From positions 1 to 64,000 of the forward strand of contig NZ_JANIPJ010000026.1 in NCBI RefSeq assembly GCF_024623455.1: a DNA stretch of 64,000 nt. Reading direction: 5' to 3'. The DNA is from Paenibacillus soyae (lineage in GTDB: Bacteria; Bacillota; Bacilli; Paenibacillales; Paenibacillaceae). Positions within the stretch are counted from its first letter, which is position 1. Each line of letters begins with the position of its first letter. The notes under the pieces are model-generated. The model saw only the letters and a list, made by a program, of their open reading frames with translations, made no database searches and was not told the DNA's origin. Positions 40,091-49,521 of this stretch are shown in pieces. Both the position numbers and the translations under genes were made by a program.

Positions 40091-40156
40091 GCCGTATTCG
40101 GCCTTGCGAATAAGGATAGGCTACAATCATCCGAGTGATCCGAGGAGCTGAAGACA

Positions 40157-40546
40157 ATGGATATTATGCGCATGATCGCGGAAGAACGAATACGCGAGGC
40201 GATCCGCCGCGGGGAGTTCGACAATCTGCCCGGCATGGGCAAGCCGCTTCCGCCGGATGAGCTGGAGGGCATCCCGGAGGAGCTTCGGATCAGCTACAAG
40301 CTTCTTAAGAACGCCGGGGCGCTTCCCGAGGAGATGCAGCTTCGCAAGGAGATGGTCACCCTCGGCGACCTGCTTTCCGCTTGCCGGAACGATGGAGAAC
40401 GCGAGAGGCTGGAGCGAGAGCTGTCGCTCAAGAGGCTTCGCTACGAGTCGCTTATGGCTGAGCGCGGCTGGCAGTCGCTCGGGGCGTTCGATGAGTATGA
40501 GCGCAAGCTTCAGCAGAAGCTGACGGATGACGAGAACGGGTCCTAA
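40157..40546 (+). CDS. DUF1992 (DnaJ-homologue C28-like) protein
   Basis: 129 residues. The N-terminal half has the DUF1992 signature: AEERIREAIRRGEFDNLPGMGKPLPPDEL followed by RISYKLLKNAGALPEEMQLRKEM. The C-terminal half is a charged helix. The family occurs widely as a stand-alone small protein and in eukaryotic DNAJC28; its biochemical role is unknown. It ends at a bidirectional terminator facing the pectinase gene. Confidence 0.85.
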   Translation: MDIMRMIAEERIREAIRRGEFDNLPGMGKPLPPDELEGIPEELRISYKLLKNAGALPEEMQLRKEMVTLGDLLSACRNDGERERLERELSLKRLRYESLMAERGWQSLGAFDEYERKLQQKLTDDENGS

Positions 40547-40556
40547 GCTTATGGAG

Positions 40557-40595
40557 AAAAGGGCGGCACAGGATGATCTCCTGCGCCGCCCTTTT
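40557..40595. terminator. Bidirectional terminator
   Basis: AAAAGGGCGGC/GCCGCCCTTTT stem with inner CAGG/CCTG, T-rich on one side and A-rich on the other, between two convergent genes. Confidence 0.9.
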
Positions 40596-40625
40596 TTCGT
40601 GTACTTGAATATCCTCCGTCGCCCG

Positions 40626-43600
40626 CTATTCCGCTTGCTTCGGATCCCAGCCCTTCAGCACGTTCTCGACTGTCCACTCCGCCGCTTCCTCGTCCGTAAG
40701 CTGCTTGCGGAACTCGTTCACGACGGCGCCCTCTCCCGTGTTCTTATACTCCGCGAACCGGGCTTCCTTCCAGGAGAAGCCGGACATATCCGTCCACGGC
40801 TCATCCTTAATATGCGGCCCCATCTCGGTGTTCATGAAGACTACGCTCGCAATGGCGTTCGGATTGCCGCTTGGATGCCATGGCCTGCCGAGATAGACGG
40901 TGCCCGCAGGCGCATCGCTCGTCAGCCTGCTGTTCAGTATGAGATAGCCGTAAGGCTCTTCGATCAAGGTGCTTGCCGCCGTAATGTAGCCGTTATTCGT
41001 ATCCGAGCCCCGGTCCAGCGAATGGATCGTGCAATCGTCGAATACCGCCCGCGAGCCGCCGAATATGAAGTCGACGTCACCCTCAATGTAGCATTGGCTG
41101 AAGTATTGCGTGCCGCCGTTAGTCAGCAGCGTATCCTGATTGCCCAGGAAGCGCACATTCGCGAACGAGACGCGATCGCCGCGCACGTTCATCGCCACCG
41201 CCTGCTTATCCTTCTCCGTCACCTTGCTCTCGTCCGTGCTGTTCTCGAACGTCATATTACGCACCGTCACATCATTCGCCTGTATGAACGCCGTCGCGCT
41301 GCCGCTCGTGCCGAACGTGCCGCCTGCGCCGTTATCCCGACCCGAATAGTTGTCGTACGTGATAACGGTTTTCTGGCTGTCCTCGCCGACCAGCGTGATG
41401 AACGGCTTGTCGCTCGGAATTCGAACAACCTCCTTGTAGATGCCGTTCTTCACATGAATCGTAACCGGCGCGCCGTTGCCGGCCGGCACGGCGTCGATCG
41501 CCGCTTGAACCGTTCGGTAATCTCCGGTGCCGTCCTGCGCTACCGTCAGTTCGTTCTGCAATTCACTTAGCTGCTTCGTCAAGCTGGTCACCTGCCTTAT
41601 ATCGCCTGTCGCCAATGTCCGCCCGCTTCCATCCTTGGACGCGGCCGCCGTCACCTCCGCATAGACGCGTCCCGGGAAGTATCCGGTCGTCGACGCCGTC
41701 TCGAGCAGCTGCTCCGCGTAGTTGCCGCCCCATGAATACCCGTCTCTGCGCTCCTGCTCGATTTCCTGAATCGTCCGCTTCTTCACGCCGTCGCGGCCGG
41801 AGAAGATCGGTTCGTTCGTGCCGATCTCGTAGAAGCGGTACCAGCTCGTCGTATTCGGATCCTCCACGAAGTAGACACCGTTCGGGTCGGCGCTCACGTA
41901 CCGGATCCCCTCCAGCTTCACTTCGTCGAACCAAGCAAGCGCCGCTTGAATCGCGCGCTTGATCTCCGGCGTCTGATCGGGCCTTGCCATCAGATAGCGG
42001 ACAATGCCGACCGCTTCGGAGCCGGATAGAGAAGCATGCTCGTACGCGCGAGCGCCAACCGCTTCGTAAGTGACGGGGTCATGCTGCGCGCCCCAGCCTT
42101 GCAGCTGGCCGTCAACTTGGATTTGGGCCTTCAGAATGTAATTCAAGCCGTCTGCCATAGAAGTTCTCAGCTTCGCTGCCAGTTCATCGCTAATCAGATC
42201 ACCGCCGAACGGATAGCTGCGCTCCGCCGCGTCCTCCATCAGGTCAAGGACGTTAATCATCGCGTTATCGTTGAAGGTTACCGCGTTGGAATACTGCACG
42301 TTGTCGCCCGGGTTGCCGCGCTTCGGATACACCTGCGGGAAGCCGCCCGTATCCGTCTGCAGCAAGAACAGGAACTCGAAGCCCTTCAGAATAGCTTCCT
42401 TGTACGCGGCATCGCCGGTTTCCTGATAGATCTGGGCCAGGAACTGCAGCTCTTTGACGGTCGCGTCGTTGTCGATCATGCCCAGATCCTCGCCATTTGG
42501 CCCCTGCCACTCCGACCGCTTCGATTTGCCGTCCCACGGCTTGCTGTAATCGATCGCCTTGGAGAAGCCGCCGTGCTCCATCTGCCACGAGACCATGTTA
42601 TCCGCTTGCCGGGTGGCCGCATCCAGGTCTCCCGTGAACTTCGGCTCCGCGGCCTCGGCCTCGAACCGGACATCGCCGTCCCACTTATCGAGGCTTTCGT
42701 ACAGGAGCACCGTCTGACCGAGCCGGTTCACGCCCTGCGCGGCTCTGCTTAGGCGCAGCTCCTTCAGGTTAGGCGTCAGCGTATCCCAGCTGCCCGTCGG
42801 AACGCTGATCGAGATATCTTCGAAGTCGAAGGCGTCGAAGCGGCTGTTCAGCGTCACCGCGACCAGATTGTCCGCCACCGCCTGCGCGGCTACAATGCGA
42901 ACGCGAGGCGCCTCTACTTCGTGACGCTTGGCGATCTCGGCGGCCAGCTCCTTCGCTTCGCCAACCGTGAATGGCTTAGCGGGACTGAAGCCCCCTCCCG
43001 CGCCGGTCATATAGCCTTCGGCCGCAACCGCGCCTATCGCTCCATTGCTCCAGTCCGGCAGCTTGCCGAAGCCGCCTGCCGCCTTCGGATTCGGCGCGAG
43101 GTCCAGCAAGCCGGCCACCATGACGGCGACTTCCTGCCGGGTCATCGGCTCATCCGGCCGGATCGTGCCGTCCGGGAAGCCCTTCACGTAGCCGGCTTGC
43201 TTCGCCGCTTCGAATACGTAGGCATACCACTCTTCAAGAGAAACCTCCCATACGCTCTTCTCGACCCCAAGTCCGACGAACCGTTCCTGATGGACGAAGC
43301 CGAACGTATCGTTCACGAGCGACATCCACTCTAATCGCGATATGGGCTCATCATCCTGACGTTCTTCGCCTGCGATCAAACCGAGCTCCTTCAACTGCTT
43401 AAGCTGCAGGCCGCTGACGAGCTCCGACAGCTCCACAACCTCCAGAGGGGCCGTCTCCTCGCCGCCATTCGGCTTGTTATGAATTCGCAGATGGTCAATA
43501 TTCGCTCCTCCGCTCGCCCCAGCGCCGGTGGCGCGAATGACGTTCTCCCCTTCTTGAAGAGAGACCGGCATGGAGGTCGTCAGCCAAACATCCCAGCCGC

Positions 43601-44417
43601 CGGTCGGATCGAACGCCAGCTCGGCCGCCGCTTCCTTGCCATTGACCGATATGGCGGCCGGCCGCTTGTCCGAACCGCCGTGCGCATAGCGGAACTCCAG
43701 CGTGTAGTCGCCTGCCGCCGGCATGTCGATCTTCCACTCCAGATAGCCGCCGGGAGCGTTCGGGTTATAGTCAGTAAAGCCTGCTCCTGTATAGCCTGCA
43801 TGCTTGGTGTCCACAATGACGCCTTCCATAGCGTCCGCTTCTTCCGCTTCCGCTACGATATCGATCTCTTGGTACACCCTCATATGATCGATATTGGCCC
43901 CGCCGCTGGCTCCGGCGCCGGTCGCGCGGATGACGTTCTTCCCAGCCTTCAGCTCCGCCTTCGTCGAGATGGTCAGCCAGTTCGTCCAATCTCCCGTCGG
44001 ATCGAACGCCAGCTCCTCCTCCACGACTTCCCCGTTAACCGATATGGCGGCCGGCCGCTTGTCCGTGCCCCCGTGCCCGTAACGGAACTCCAGCGTATAT
44101 TCGCCCGCCGCCGGCACGTCGATGGTCCACTCGATGTATCCGCCCGGCGCGTTCGGATTGTAATCCGTGAAGCCCGCTCCCGTATAGCCGGCATGCTTCG
44201 TATCGATAATGATGCCTTCCATGGCTCCCGCTTCTTCCGCCTCGTAGATATCTCCTTTGGCAGGGGACGACGTTTGCTCCGCCGCCTCCGCCGACGCCAC
44301 TTGAAGGCCAAGACGGTCGCCCAAAGGTATGTTTCCGAGCGCGGAGGTTATGCTCGCCGCTGCCAGCACGGATACGAGAGAAACTTTGCCTGCAAACCTC
44401 ATTTTGCTTTTGCTCAT
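40626..44417 (-). CDS. Secreted pectate lyase PL10 / pectin esterase CE8 fusion with SLH
   Basis: 1263 residues; ATG with AAAGGAG upstream. Order: signal peptide 1-43; two tandem CBM35-like modules about 57-185 and 188-312, nearly identical to each other; SLH-type repeats about 340-500 (YVKGFPDGTIRPDEPMTRQEVAVMVAGLL is clear); a linker domain; PL10 pectate lyase about 600-925 with WQMEHGGFSKAIDYSKPW and DNDATVKELQFLA; CE8 pectin methylesterase about 957-1250 with Gln-Asp in LGNQDTLL, Asp in GDVDFIFG and Arg in LGRPW. One chain would remove methyl esters and then cleave the freed polygalacturonate at the cell surface. A divergent-looking AraC regulator lies upstream on the same strand. Confidence 0.9.
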   Translation of the reverse strand: MSKSKMRFAGKVSLVSVLAAASITSALGNIPLGDRLGLQVASAEAAEQTSSPAKGDIYEAEEAGAMEGIIIDTKHAGYTGAGFTDYNPNAPGGYIEWTIDVPAAGEYTLEFRYGHGGTDKRPAAISVNGEVVEEELAFDPTGDWTNWLTISTKAELKAGKNVIRATGAGASGGANIDHMRVYQEIDIVAEAEEADAMEGVIVDTKHAGYTGAGFTDYNPNAPGGYLEWKIDMPAAGDYTLEFRYAHGGSDKRPAAISVNGKEAAAELAFDPTGGWDVWLTTSMPVSLQEGENVIRATGAGASGGANIDHLRIHNKPNGGEETAPLEVVELSELVSGLQLKQLKELGLIAGEERQDDEPISRLEWMSLVNDTFGFVHQERFVGLGVEKSVWEVSLEEWYAYVFEAAKQAGYVKGFPDGTIRPDEPMTRQEVAVMVAGLLDLAPNPKAAGGFGKLPDWSNGAIGAVAAEGYMTGAGGGFSPAKPFTVGEAKELAAEIAKRHEVEAPRVRIVAAQAVADNLVAVTLNSRFDAFDFEDISISVPTGSWDTLTPNLKELRLSRAAQGVNRLGQTVLLYESLDKWDGDVRFEAEAAEPKFTGDLDAATRQADNMVSWQMEHGGFSKAIDYSKPWDGKSKRSEWQGPNGEDLGMIDNDATVKELQFLAQIYQETGDAAYKEAILKGFEFLFLLQTDTGGFPQVYPKRGNPGDNVQYSNAVTFNDNAMINVLDLMEDAAERSYPFGGDLISDELAAKLRTSMADGLNYILKAQIQVDGQLQGWGAQHDPVTYEAVGARAYEHASLSGSEAVGIVRYLMARPDQTPEIKRAIQAALAWFDEVKLEGIRYVSADPNGVYFVEDPNTTSWYRFYEIGTNEPIFSGRDGVKKRTIQEIEQERRDGYSWGGNYAEQLLETASTTGYFPGRVYAEVTAAASKDGSGRTLATGDIRQVTSLTKQLSELQNELTVAQDGTGDYRTVQAAIDAVPAGNGAPVTIHVKNGIYKEVVRIPSDKPFITLVGEDSQKTVITYDNYSGRDNGAGGTFGTSGSATAFIQANDVTVRNMTFENSTDESKVTEKDKQAVAMNVRGDRVSFANVRFLGNQDTLLTNGGTQYFSQCYIEGDVDFIFGGSRAVFDDCTIHSLDRGSDTNNGYITAASTLIEEPYGYLILNSRLTSDAPAGTVYLGRPWHPSGNPNAIASVVFMNTEMGPHIKDEPWTDMSGFSWKEARFAEYKNTGEGAVVNEFRKQLTDEEAAEWTVENVLKGWDPKQAE
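43490..44260 (-). repeat. Tandem duplication of a CBM35-coding segment
   Basis: Two adjacent blocks of about 380 bases encode near-identical modules, sharing HAGYTGAGFTDYNPNAPGGY, KRPAAISVNG, ELAFDPTG and ATGAGASGGANIDH. The similarity at protein level is high across the full module, implying a recent in-gene duplication. Confidence 0.75.
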
Positions 44418-44450
44418 GTGAATCTCCTTTCGAGTCGTTGGGTATGTACG

Positions 44451-45332
44451 CTACAGCTTGTAATCCTGCCTCGCCGCCGATTCCCGGAAGTGCTTGGGCG
44501 TCGTCTTCATCTGCTTCTTGAAGCTGCGAATAAAGTTGGAATCGCTTACAAAACCAACCGCGGCAGCGACCTCCCGCACCGGCATATCGGTGTTGATCAG
44601 CAGCTTCTGCGCCTCGTGGAACCGCTTCTGAAGGATGTATTGCTGAATCGTGACGCCGACCTCTTTCTTGAAGAAGTGGCACAAGTAAAACTTGTTCATA
44701 TGCAGCCGTCCCGCCAGCCCCTCGAGGCTCCATGCCGTATTCCATACCGCGTTCAGCTCCCGCAGCACCGCTTCCAGCATGTCCACCCTGTCGGAGGGTC
44801 CTTGGACGCTTCGCTCCGTCCCCGGCCGCTTATGCCTGAATTCGCGGCAGACGAAGAGCAGCAGCTCGAGCAAATAAATTTGGATCGCGCCTTTCTTCCC
44901 CCACAGATCGTCGCTCTGATTCTCCTTGTACAGGCGATCGATAATGCCTTGGAATACGCCCGCATCCCGGTCTTCGAGAGCGAGCAGGAAGTGCGGAGAT
45001 TCCAGGCGGTCCAGCATGCGCTGAAACTCCTCGTATACCTCCTGTTCGAAGGCAAAAAAATGACGGGTGAAATGGATGACGCACCGCTTATACGCATGGC
45101 CCGGATGTACATGTACCTTATGCAGCGCGGAGCCCTTGAACACCAGCAGCTGTCCGCCGGTTACCTGATAAACTTTGTCTTCGAATGAATATTGCGCCTC
45201 GCCCTCCATCATCCACACCAGCTCGTAGCCCGGATGGGAATGGAACTGTTTCGGATACTTCAGATCCGTCTTGCAATCCATCGAAAAATCGTTTAACTGA
45301 AGCAGTATCGCCAGATCCCGCTTCGTTGTCAT
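44451..45332 (-). CDS. AraC family transcriptional regulator
   Basis: 293 residues; the ATG follows GGAGGTGGAAGG. The N-terminal cupin is visible as FHSHPGYELVWMMEGEAQYSFEDKVYQVTGGQLLVFKGSALHKV (about 30-75). The C-terminal double helix-turn-helix starts near 200 (LEGLAGRLHMNKFYLCHFFKKEVGVTIQQYI) and ends AAAVGFVSDSNFIRSFKKQMKTTPKHFRE. Encoded directly upstream of, and on the same strand as, the pectinase gene, 34 bases apart, it probably controls that gene, perhaps as its own operon leader gene. Confidence 0.9.
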   Translation of the reverse strand: MTTKRDLAILLQLNDFSMDCKTDLKYPKQFHSHPGYELVWMMEGEAQYSFEDKVYQVTGGQLLVFKGSALHKVHVHPGHAYKRCVIHFTRHFFAFEQEVYEEFQRMLDRLESPHFLLALEDRDAGVFQGIIDRLYKENQSDDLWGKKGAIQIYLLELLLFVCREFRHKRPGTERSVQGPSDRVDMLEAVLRELNAVWNTAWSLEGLAGRLHMNKFYLCHFFKKEVGVTIQQYILQKRFHEAQKLLINTDMPVREVAAAVGFVSDSNFIRSFKKQMKTTPKHFRESAARQDYKL

Positions 45333-45485
45333 CCACCTTCCACCTCCCGGGTTATCCTGTGATTGGTCTTAAGTAGTTCTAACTTTACCACAGGTTGCCG
45401 AGGATGTTGTATGCATGGTTTGTCTTGTTTATATGCATAGATTGCTTTTTCCTTTCTCCCGCACGTTTCAAAAAAACACAAAAAA

Positions 45486-45506
45486 AGAGCGCCGAATGGG
45501 CGCTCT
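45486..45506 (-). terminator. Intrinsic terminator
   Basis: AGAGCGCC/GGGCGCTCT hairpin, followed by a T-run on the minus strand, downstream of the epimerase-like gene. Confidence 0.85.
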
Positions 45507-45519
45507 CTCCTTTCCGTAC

Positions 45520-46368
45520 CTATTGCCGCGTTTGAAGTCTTGCCGCAGCGCGGCCTTCCCGTATGAACCGCGCCGCCTCCGCCATTTGCTCCTCGGTTAC
45601 CGCTTCCAGCGTCGCGAAGCCATACGGCTTGTACTGCTCGAGCAGCTCGAAGAACAGCGAATAGTTCAGCTCGCCGAGGCCGGCCGCCGTCTCCTTCAGG
45701 GAGCCATCCGCTCCGCGGCGCAGATCCTTCACATGCGCGCTGACCACTCTTGCACCGAGCAGGCGGAAGGCTTCCCGGATGGTGCGGTCCTGCTCCTCGA
45801 ACCGCTGCCGGTTCATCAGATTGCATGGGTCCAGCACGACGCCGACGCACGAGGACGGGAACCGTTCAATGGTTTCGGCCAGCGTCTCCGTCGAATCGAT
45901 AAGATGTCCCTGGGCCGCCTCCAGCCCGATCGTCACGCCCCAGCGCTCCGCTTCCTCGACCAGCTCTTCCAGCGCCCGGTTCAGCCGCTCCATATGCTGC
46001 GGACGAAGTTCCGGATCCTTCATGCCGCCGACCTCCGTCGCCACGATCGGCGCTCCGAAGTGCCTCGCGTTCCGCAATTGCTCCTTGAACCGGTCTACGT
46101 TGTGGCGGTAAGCTTCGTCATCCAGCTCAACCAGGCTCGCGTAGCAGCCCAGCACCGCGATGCGAACGCCCCGTTCGGCGAATGCCCCGCCCACTTCCTG
46201 CGCCAGTCCCGGGTTAAGCCTGCCCAGTCCGGAATCCACATCCGAGAACGCTTTGGCCAGCGCCAGCTGAACATAAGGGAAGCCCCGCTCCGCCACCTTC
46301 CCGGCAAGCTCCTTATAAGGCAATTTTCCAAGCAAGTGCGCCAATACTCCAACCGACATGACCCTCAT
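45520..46368 (-). CDS. Sugar phosphate isomerase/epimerase-like TIM barrel
   Basis: A 282-residue AP-endonuclease-2/xylose-isomerase-like barrel. Metal and catalytic positions fit the family: IVATEVGG, TIGLEAAQGHLIDS with Glu, VVLDPCNLMNR with Asp, VVSAHVKDL with His, and a final Glu in ATLEAVTEE. An ATG three codons in (46359) with GAGG is a possible start. Members interconvert sugars or inositols; the substrate here is unknown. It is a single gene next to the pectin locus, so a role in uronate or rare sugar metabolism is possible. Confidence 0.8.
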   Translation of the reverse strand: MRVMSVGVLAHLLGKLPYKELAGKVAERGFPYVQLALAKAFSDVDSGLGRLNPGLAQEVGGAFAERGVRIAVLGCYASLVELDDEAYRHNVDRFKEQLRNARHFGAPIVATEVGGMKDPELRPQHMERLNRALEELVEEAERWGVTIGLEAAQGHLIDSTETLAETIERFPSSCVGVVLDPCNLMNRQRFEEQDRTIREAFRLLGARVVSAHVKDLRRGADGSLKETAAGLGELNYSLFFELLEQYKPYGFATLEAVTEEQMAEAARFIREGRAAARLQTRQ

Positions 46369-46567
46369 CCTCTCTGCGACTAGTCTCTTCTATGCCTCCC
46401 ATTATACTTGATATCGACTGGCTCTGAGCATAAATTTGCTAAACACCTCTTGCGTTGTCCCGGAATATGCTGGGCGTAGGCATTATCCCAGGTACTTATG
46501 CATTTCGCAGTCCCGTATTTCCTGTAAGCCTTATCAGTGTCATGAAAAACCTAAAGGAGTGTTCAAT

Positions 46568-47674
46568 ATGAAAGAGACGGCATCCCATTACTTCGCCCGA
46601 GGCAACACGGCCCGCGGAGCCCATTTCTTGTATGAATCCGCCTATCAGGGATTAAATCGGTTATTTGTCCTCCAAGGCCCTTCGGGGACGGGCAAGTCGA
46701 CCATTATTCGCGGCTTGGCGGACAGCTTGCTGGAGAGAGGCCTGCACGTGCAGTGCTTCCACTCCCCTCTGCGCCCCGACGAGCTGGACGGCATTATCGC
46801 AACGGACTTGAGGGTTGGCATTATCGACGAGCAAGCCAGCGGGGGAGTTTCGGGCATCGAGGCAGGCGAAACGATCTTCTTCGATTTCGTCGATGCCCTC
46901 GACCTCAGTCGATTGTCCGCGGAGCAACGGAACATGTTGGATGAGCTCCACAAGAGGTTCCCCGCCGCTTATTCCGAAGCCCTAGAGGGATATGGCGCCG
47001 CGCTGCGGATTCATGACGATTGGGAAAAATATTATATCGAGAGTCTGGACTTCGCCAAATGCGATCAAATCGTCTGGGAGCTCATGGAGGATCTATTCGC
47101 CGGCCAGCCGCAAGGAGCGCCAGGGGTTACACGCCATTTGTTTTTCGGGGCCGCCACGCCGAAGGGCGCCTTCGATTTCATTCCAGACTTAACGGCATCG
47201 CTGAGAAGAAGGATCTTCATCAAGGGAAGACCCGGCTCCGGCAAATCGACCATGCTGAAGAAGCTGGCGGCCGGCGCGGAGATGAACGGCGTCCAGGTCC
47301 AAGTGTTCCATTGCGGCCTCGACCCGCACAGCCTCGACATGCTCATCTTTCCCGAGCTTAGCACCGCTATCTTCGACAGCACGGCCCCTCACGAATACTT
47401 TCCCGAGAGGGAGGGCGACGAGATTCTGGATGTTTATGAGCGCGCGATGACGCCGGGCACGGATGAGACTTACGCGGACGAACTGGCTGCCATAAAGTCG
47501 CTCTACTCCGCGAAGATGAAGGAAGCAACCGGCCATCTGGCGGAGGCCGAGGCCATAGACGCCCAGCTCAAGGCCCTGCATACGGCCGCTACGGATTTTT
47601 CGATCGTCGACGGTCTTCGTTCGCAGCTGTTCGCAGAGCTGGAGCATTCCTTAGCTGAGGTTTCCGATAAGTAG
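46568..47674 (+). CDS. Double P-loop ATPase (PRK06851-like)
   Basis: 368 residues from the ATG at 46568 (AAAGGAGTG upstream). Two separate Walker A motifs occur, GPSGTGKST near residue 38 and GRPGSGKST near 220, each followed by a similar segment (VQCFHSPLRPDELDGIIA and VQVFHCGLDPHSLDMLIF), so the protein is an internal duplication of a P-loop unit. The C-terminus is helical. The family is widespread in Bacillales but uncharacterised; I know no substrate. It ends at a terminator at 47679. Confidence 0.8.
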   Translation: MKETASHYFARGNTARGAHFLYESAYQGLNRLFVLQGPSGTGKSTIIRGLADSLLERGLHVQCFHSPLRPDELDGIIATDLRVGIIDEQASGGVSGIEAGETIFFDFVDALDLSRLSAEQRNMLDELHKRFPAAYSEALEGYGAALRIHDDWEKYYIESLDFAKCDQIVWELMEDLFAGQPQGAPGVTRHLFFGAATPKGAFDFIPDLTASLRRRIFIKGRPGSGKSTMLKKLAAGAEMNGVQVQVFHCGLDPHSLDMLIFPELSTAIFDSTAPHEYFPEREGDEILDVYERAMTPGTDETYADELAAIKSLYSAKMKEATGHLAEAEAIDAQLKALHTAATDFSIVDGLRSQLFAELEHSLAEVSDK

Positions 47675-47678
47675 TTGT

Positions 47679-47713
47679 AAGGCCCCTTCCGAGTCGAAGG
47701 GGCTTCTTCTTTT
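47679..47713 (+). terminator. Intrinsic terminator
   Basis: AAGGCCCCTTC/GAAGGGGCTT hairpin followed by TCTTCTTTT. Confidence 0.85.
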
Positions 47714-47916
47714 GGGCTCATTCGCGTGCGAATCCGAACAACTGAGCATTCACGGCGCTAATGATTATGGCATGACGCCCGGCGCTTTCAGCAAGTGCTT
47801 CTAAGTTGACTTGACATTTTCGGTGCCCTTCTACTGACTGAGCATGCTCTTGGTAAACTCTGTAGAAAAAAGGAGCTGTCGACCTTACCGGTCAGCAGAG
47901 CCCGTTCATTCCTTCA

Positions 47917-49242
47917 TTACTTCATGAATGACATCGTGGAAATTAGTTCGATTCCGTATTTGCTTTGCAGCAAGCGGTCCTTGACCTCATTCATATCTAC
48001 ATCCGAATCGTGCAATGCCCACATGCTTACATAGCGGGCAAAGCCCGGGCCCAGATTCGCCCCTCCAATATCCTTATATTCCCACTTTTTTTGCCCGAGA
48101 ATAGAAGGCAATACAAAATGAACCGCATTCTTGAGATTTTGGCCGCTACCGGATGTGTAATCCCATAAATTCACACCCACCATATCCCCGATCCTGGAAA
48201 GCGTAATGAAGGCTTCTAAATTGGAAACCGTGGATTGCAGCGATTTGTTCCTCTCCAATTCCCTCGGCATGGTGCCGTCAGGCTTGATCTGTTTGTCGAT
48301 TCGATTAGTTTTGGCTGCTTCAACGATCGTTCTGGCAAGGTCCACATCCCCGGAAAACCAAGCGGAAGCAGCTGTTATGGCATCATACCAAACACCGTTG
48401 TTATTGTTGGAGCGTTCCGCACGCTTTCCGAACTCACTTGTTCGGAGCCATGTCACATATTCATGAAACCACTTTTTCATGCCTTGGTCATCCGCTTCCG
48501 TCCATGCATCTGACCCTTCAATCATATGTACGCTGTCGATTACCGAAATGAACCGCCTTCCCTCAATGATGCCGCTCGGCGATCCGTTCGCTTTCCCGGG
48601 TATTTCCTGGCCGAATTTCATGTTCGGATTCATATTGGTATCGTCGTTCAAAAACCACACCTTCAACAACTTGGCCGCTGCCTCGGCATAAGATTGATCA
48701 CCTGTCAGCGTATAAGCGTAACTTAATTGATCAACCATCGTGATCATATGATTCATGCGGATCGAATCATATTTCGTTGAGTCCTCGTACTCCGGATTGA
48801 CATGTCCGTCTTTAAAGATGTAGGGCTTGCCGTCTTTCTTGGCCGGGTCCGGCCAATAATAGATGGAGAAGCTAACATAATCATGCGGATCGGCGCTTGC
48901 CGGAAGTGAAGTCTTGGCTGTTACCGAAGGCGGATCTTCTTTAAATGCTTTCTCGGCGGCGGACTTCAAGATCTGCATACTATATCCGAGTTCTTGGGGC
49001 AAGTTATCTCGAAAGGATGCAAGCCCATTCCGATCCGCTAAGATCAACGGCATCCCAGGTTGCATTTTACTTGCAACAAACGAGGAATTGTCAGATTGCG
49101 AAACCGGTGAAGCTGCTGACCTCAAAGGAGCTTCAGGAACAACCTCCGTCACTTTGGCGGAATTCGTTTTACAAGCTGCAATGAGAGAAAAAAACAAACA
49201 AAGGAAGACCATCAGACTGCATAATCGTTTCAAGACTATCAA
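47917..49242 (-). CDS. Alginate-lyase-like lipoprotein
   Basis: 441 residues from a TTG with AAGGAG 10 bases upstream. The first 24 residues are a lipoprotein signal with lipobox LIAAC (Cys 24). The rest is an (alpha/alpha) barrel of the alginate lyase (PL5-like) type: FSIYYWPDPAKKDGKPY, RMNHMITMVDQLSYAY, NNNNGVWYDAITAASAW with the conserved Asn/His-Tyr region, and GTMPRELERNKSLQ. Surface-held uronate-polymer lyases of this kind often edit or release the polymer made by the adjacent locus. It is the last gene of the exopolysaccharide cluster. Confidence 0.8.
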   Translation of the reverse strand: MIVLKRLCSLMVFLCLFFSLIAACKTNSAKVTEVVPEAPLRSAASPVSQSDNSSFVASKMQPGMPLILADRNGLASFRDNLPQELGYSMQILKSAAEKAFKEDPPSVTAKTSLPASADPHDYVSFSIYYWPDPAKKDGKPYIFKDGHVNPEYEDSTKYDSIRMNHMITMVDQLSYAYTLTGDQSYAEAAAKLLKVWFLNDDTNMNPNMKFGQEIPGKANGSPSGIIEGRRFISVIDSVHMIEGSDAWTEADDQGMKKWFHEYVTWLRTSEFGKRAERSNNNNGVWYDAITAASAWFSGDVDLARTIVEAAKTNRIDKQIKPDGTMPRELERNKSLQSTVSNLEAFITLSRIGDMVGVNLWDYTSGSGQNLKNAVHFVLPSILGQKKWEYKDIGGANLGPGFARYVSMWALHDSDVDMNEVKDRLLQSKYGIELISTMSFMK

Positions 49243-49521
49243 TTCTTTGTTTCTCCTTCCGACAGTACCCGAATCTTGGGGTATCTCTTGAAATTACAAG
49301 AGAATCTATAATTAGACATCCGCTCATTTGCAGATACAGCTACTTTTTCTCTTGTTGTCCAAAATGAACGTTCAATTGCCGGTAAATATATCCACTAAGT
49401 CGTAGAGTTCCTTCTGAAATAAATTCCCATTTCACCAGCATCGTGCATTCTCCATAATCGCATAAAGTGAAGAAAGGCCAATGGCTTGGGACCATTGACC
49501 ACTAACATCAGTCATTCGCTT

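Noticed and set aside
43479-45188. 569-codon frame spanning the pectinase and AraC genes
   Set aside because: It runs antisense through two well-supported genes and contains an echo of the CBM duplication; a shadow frame.
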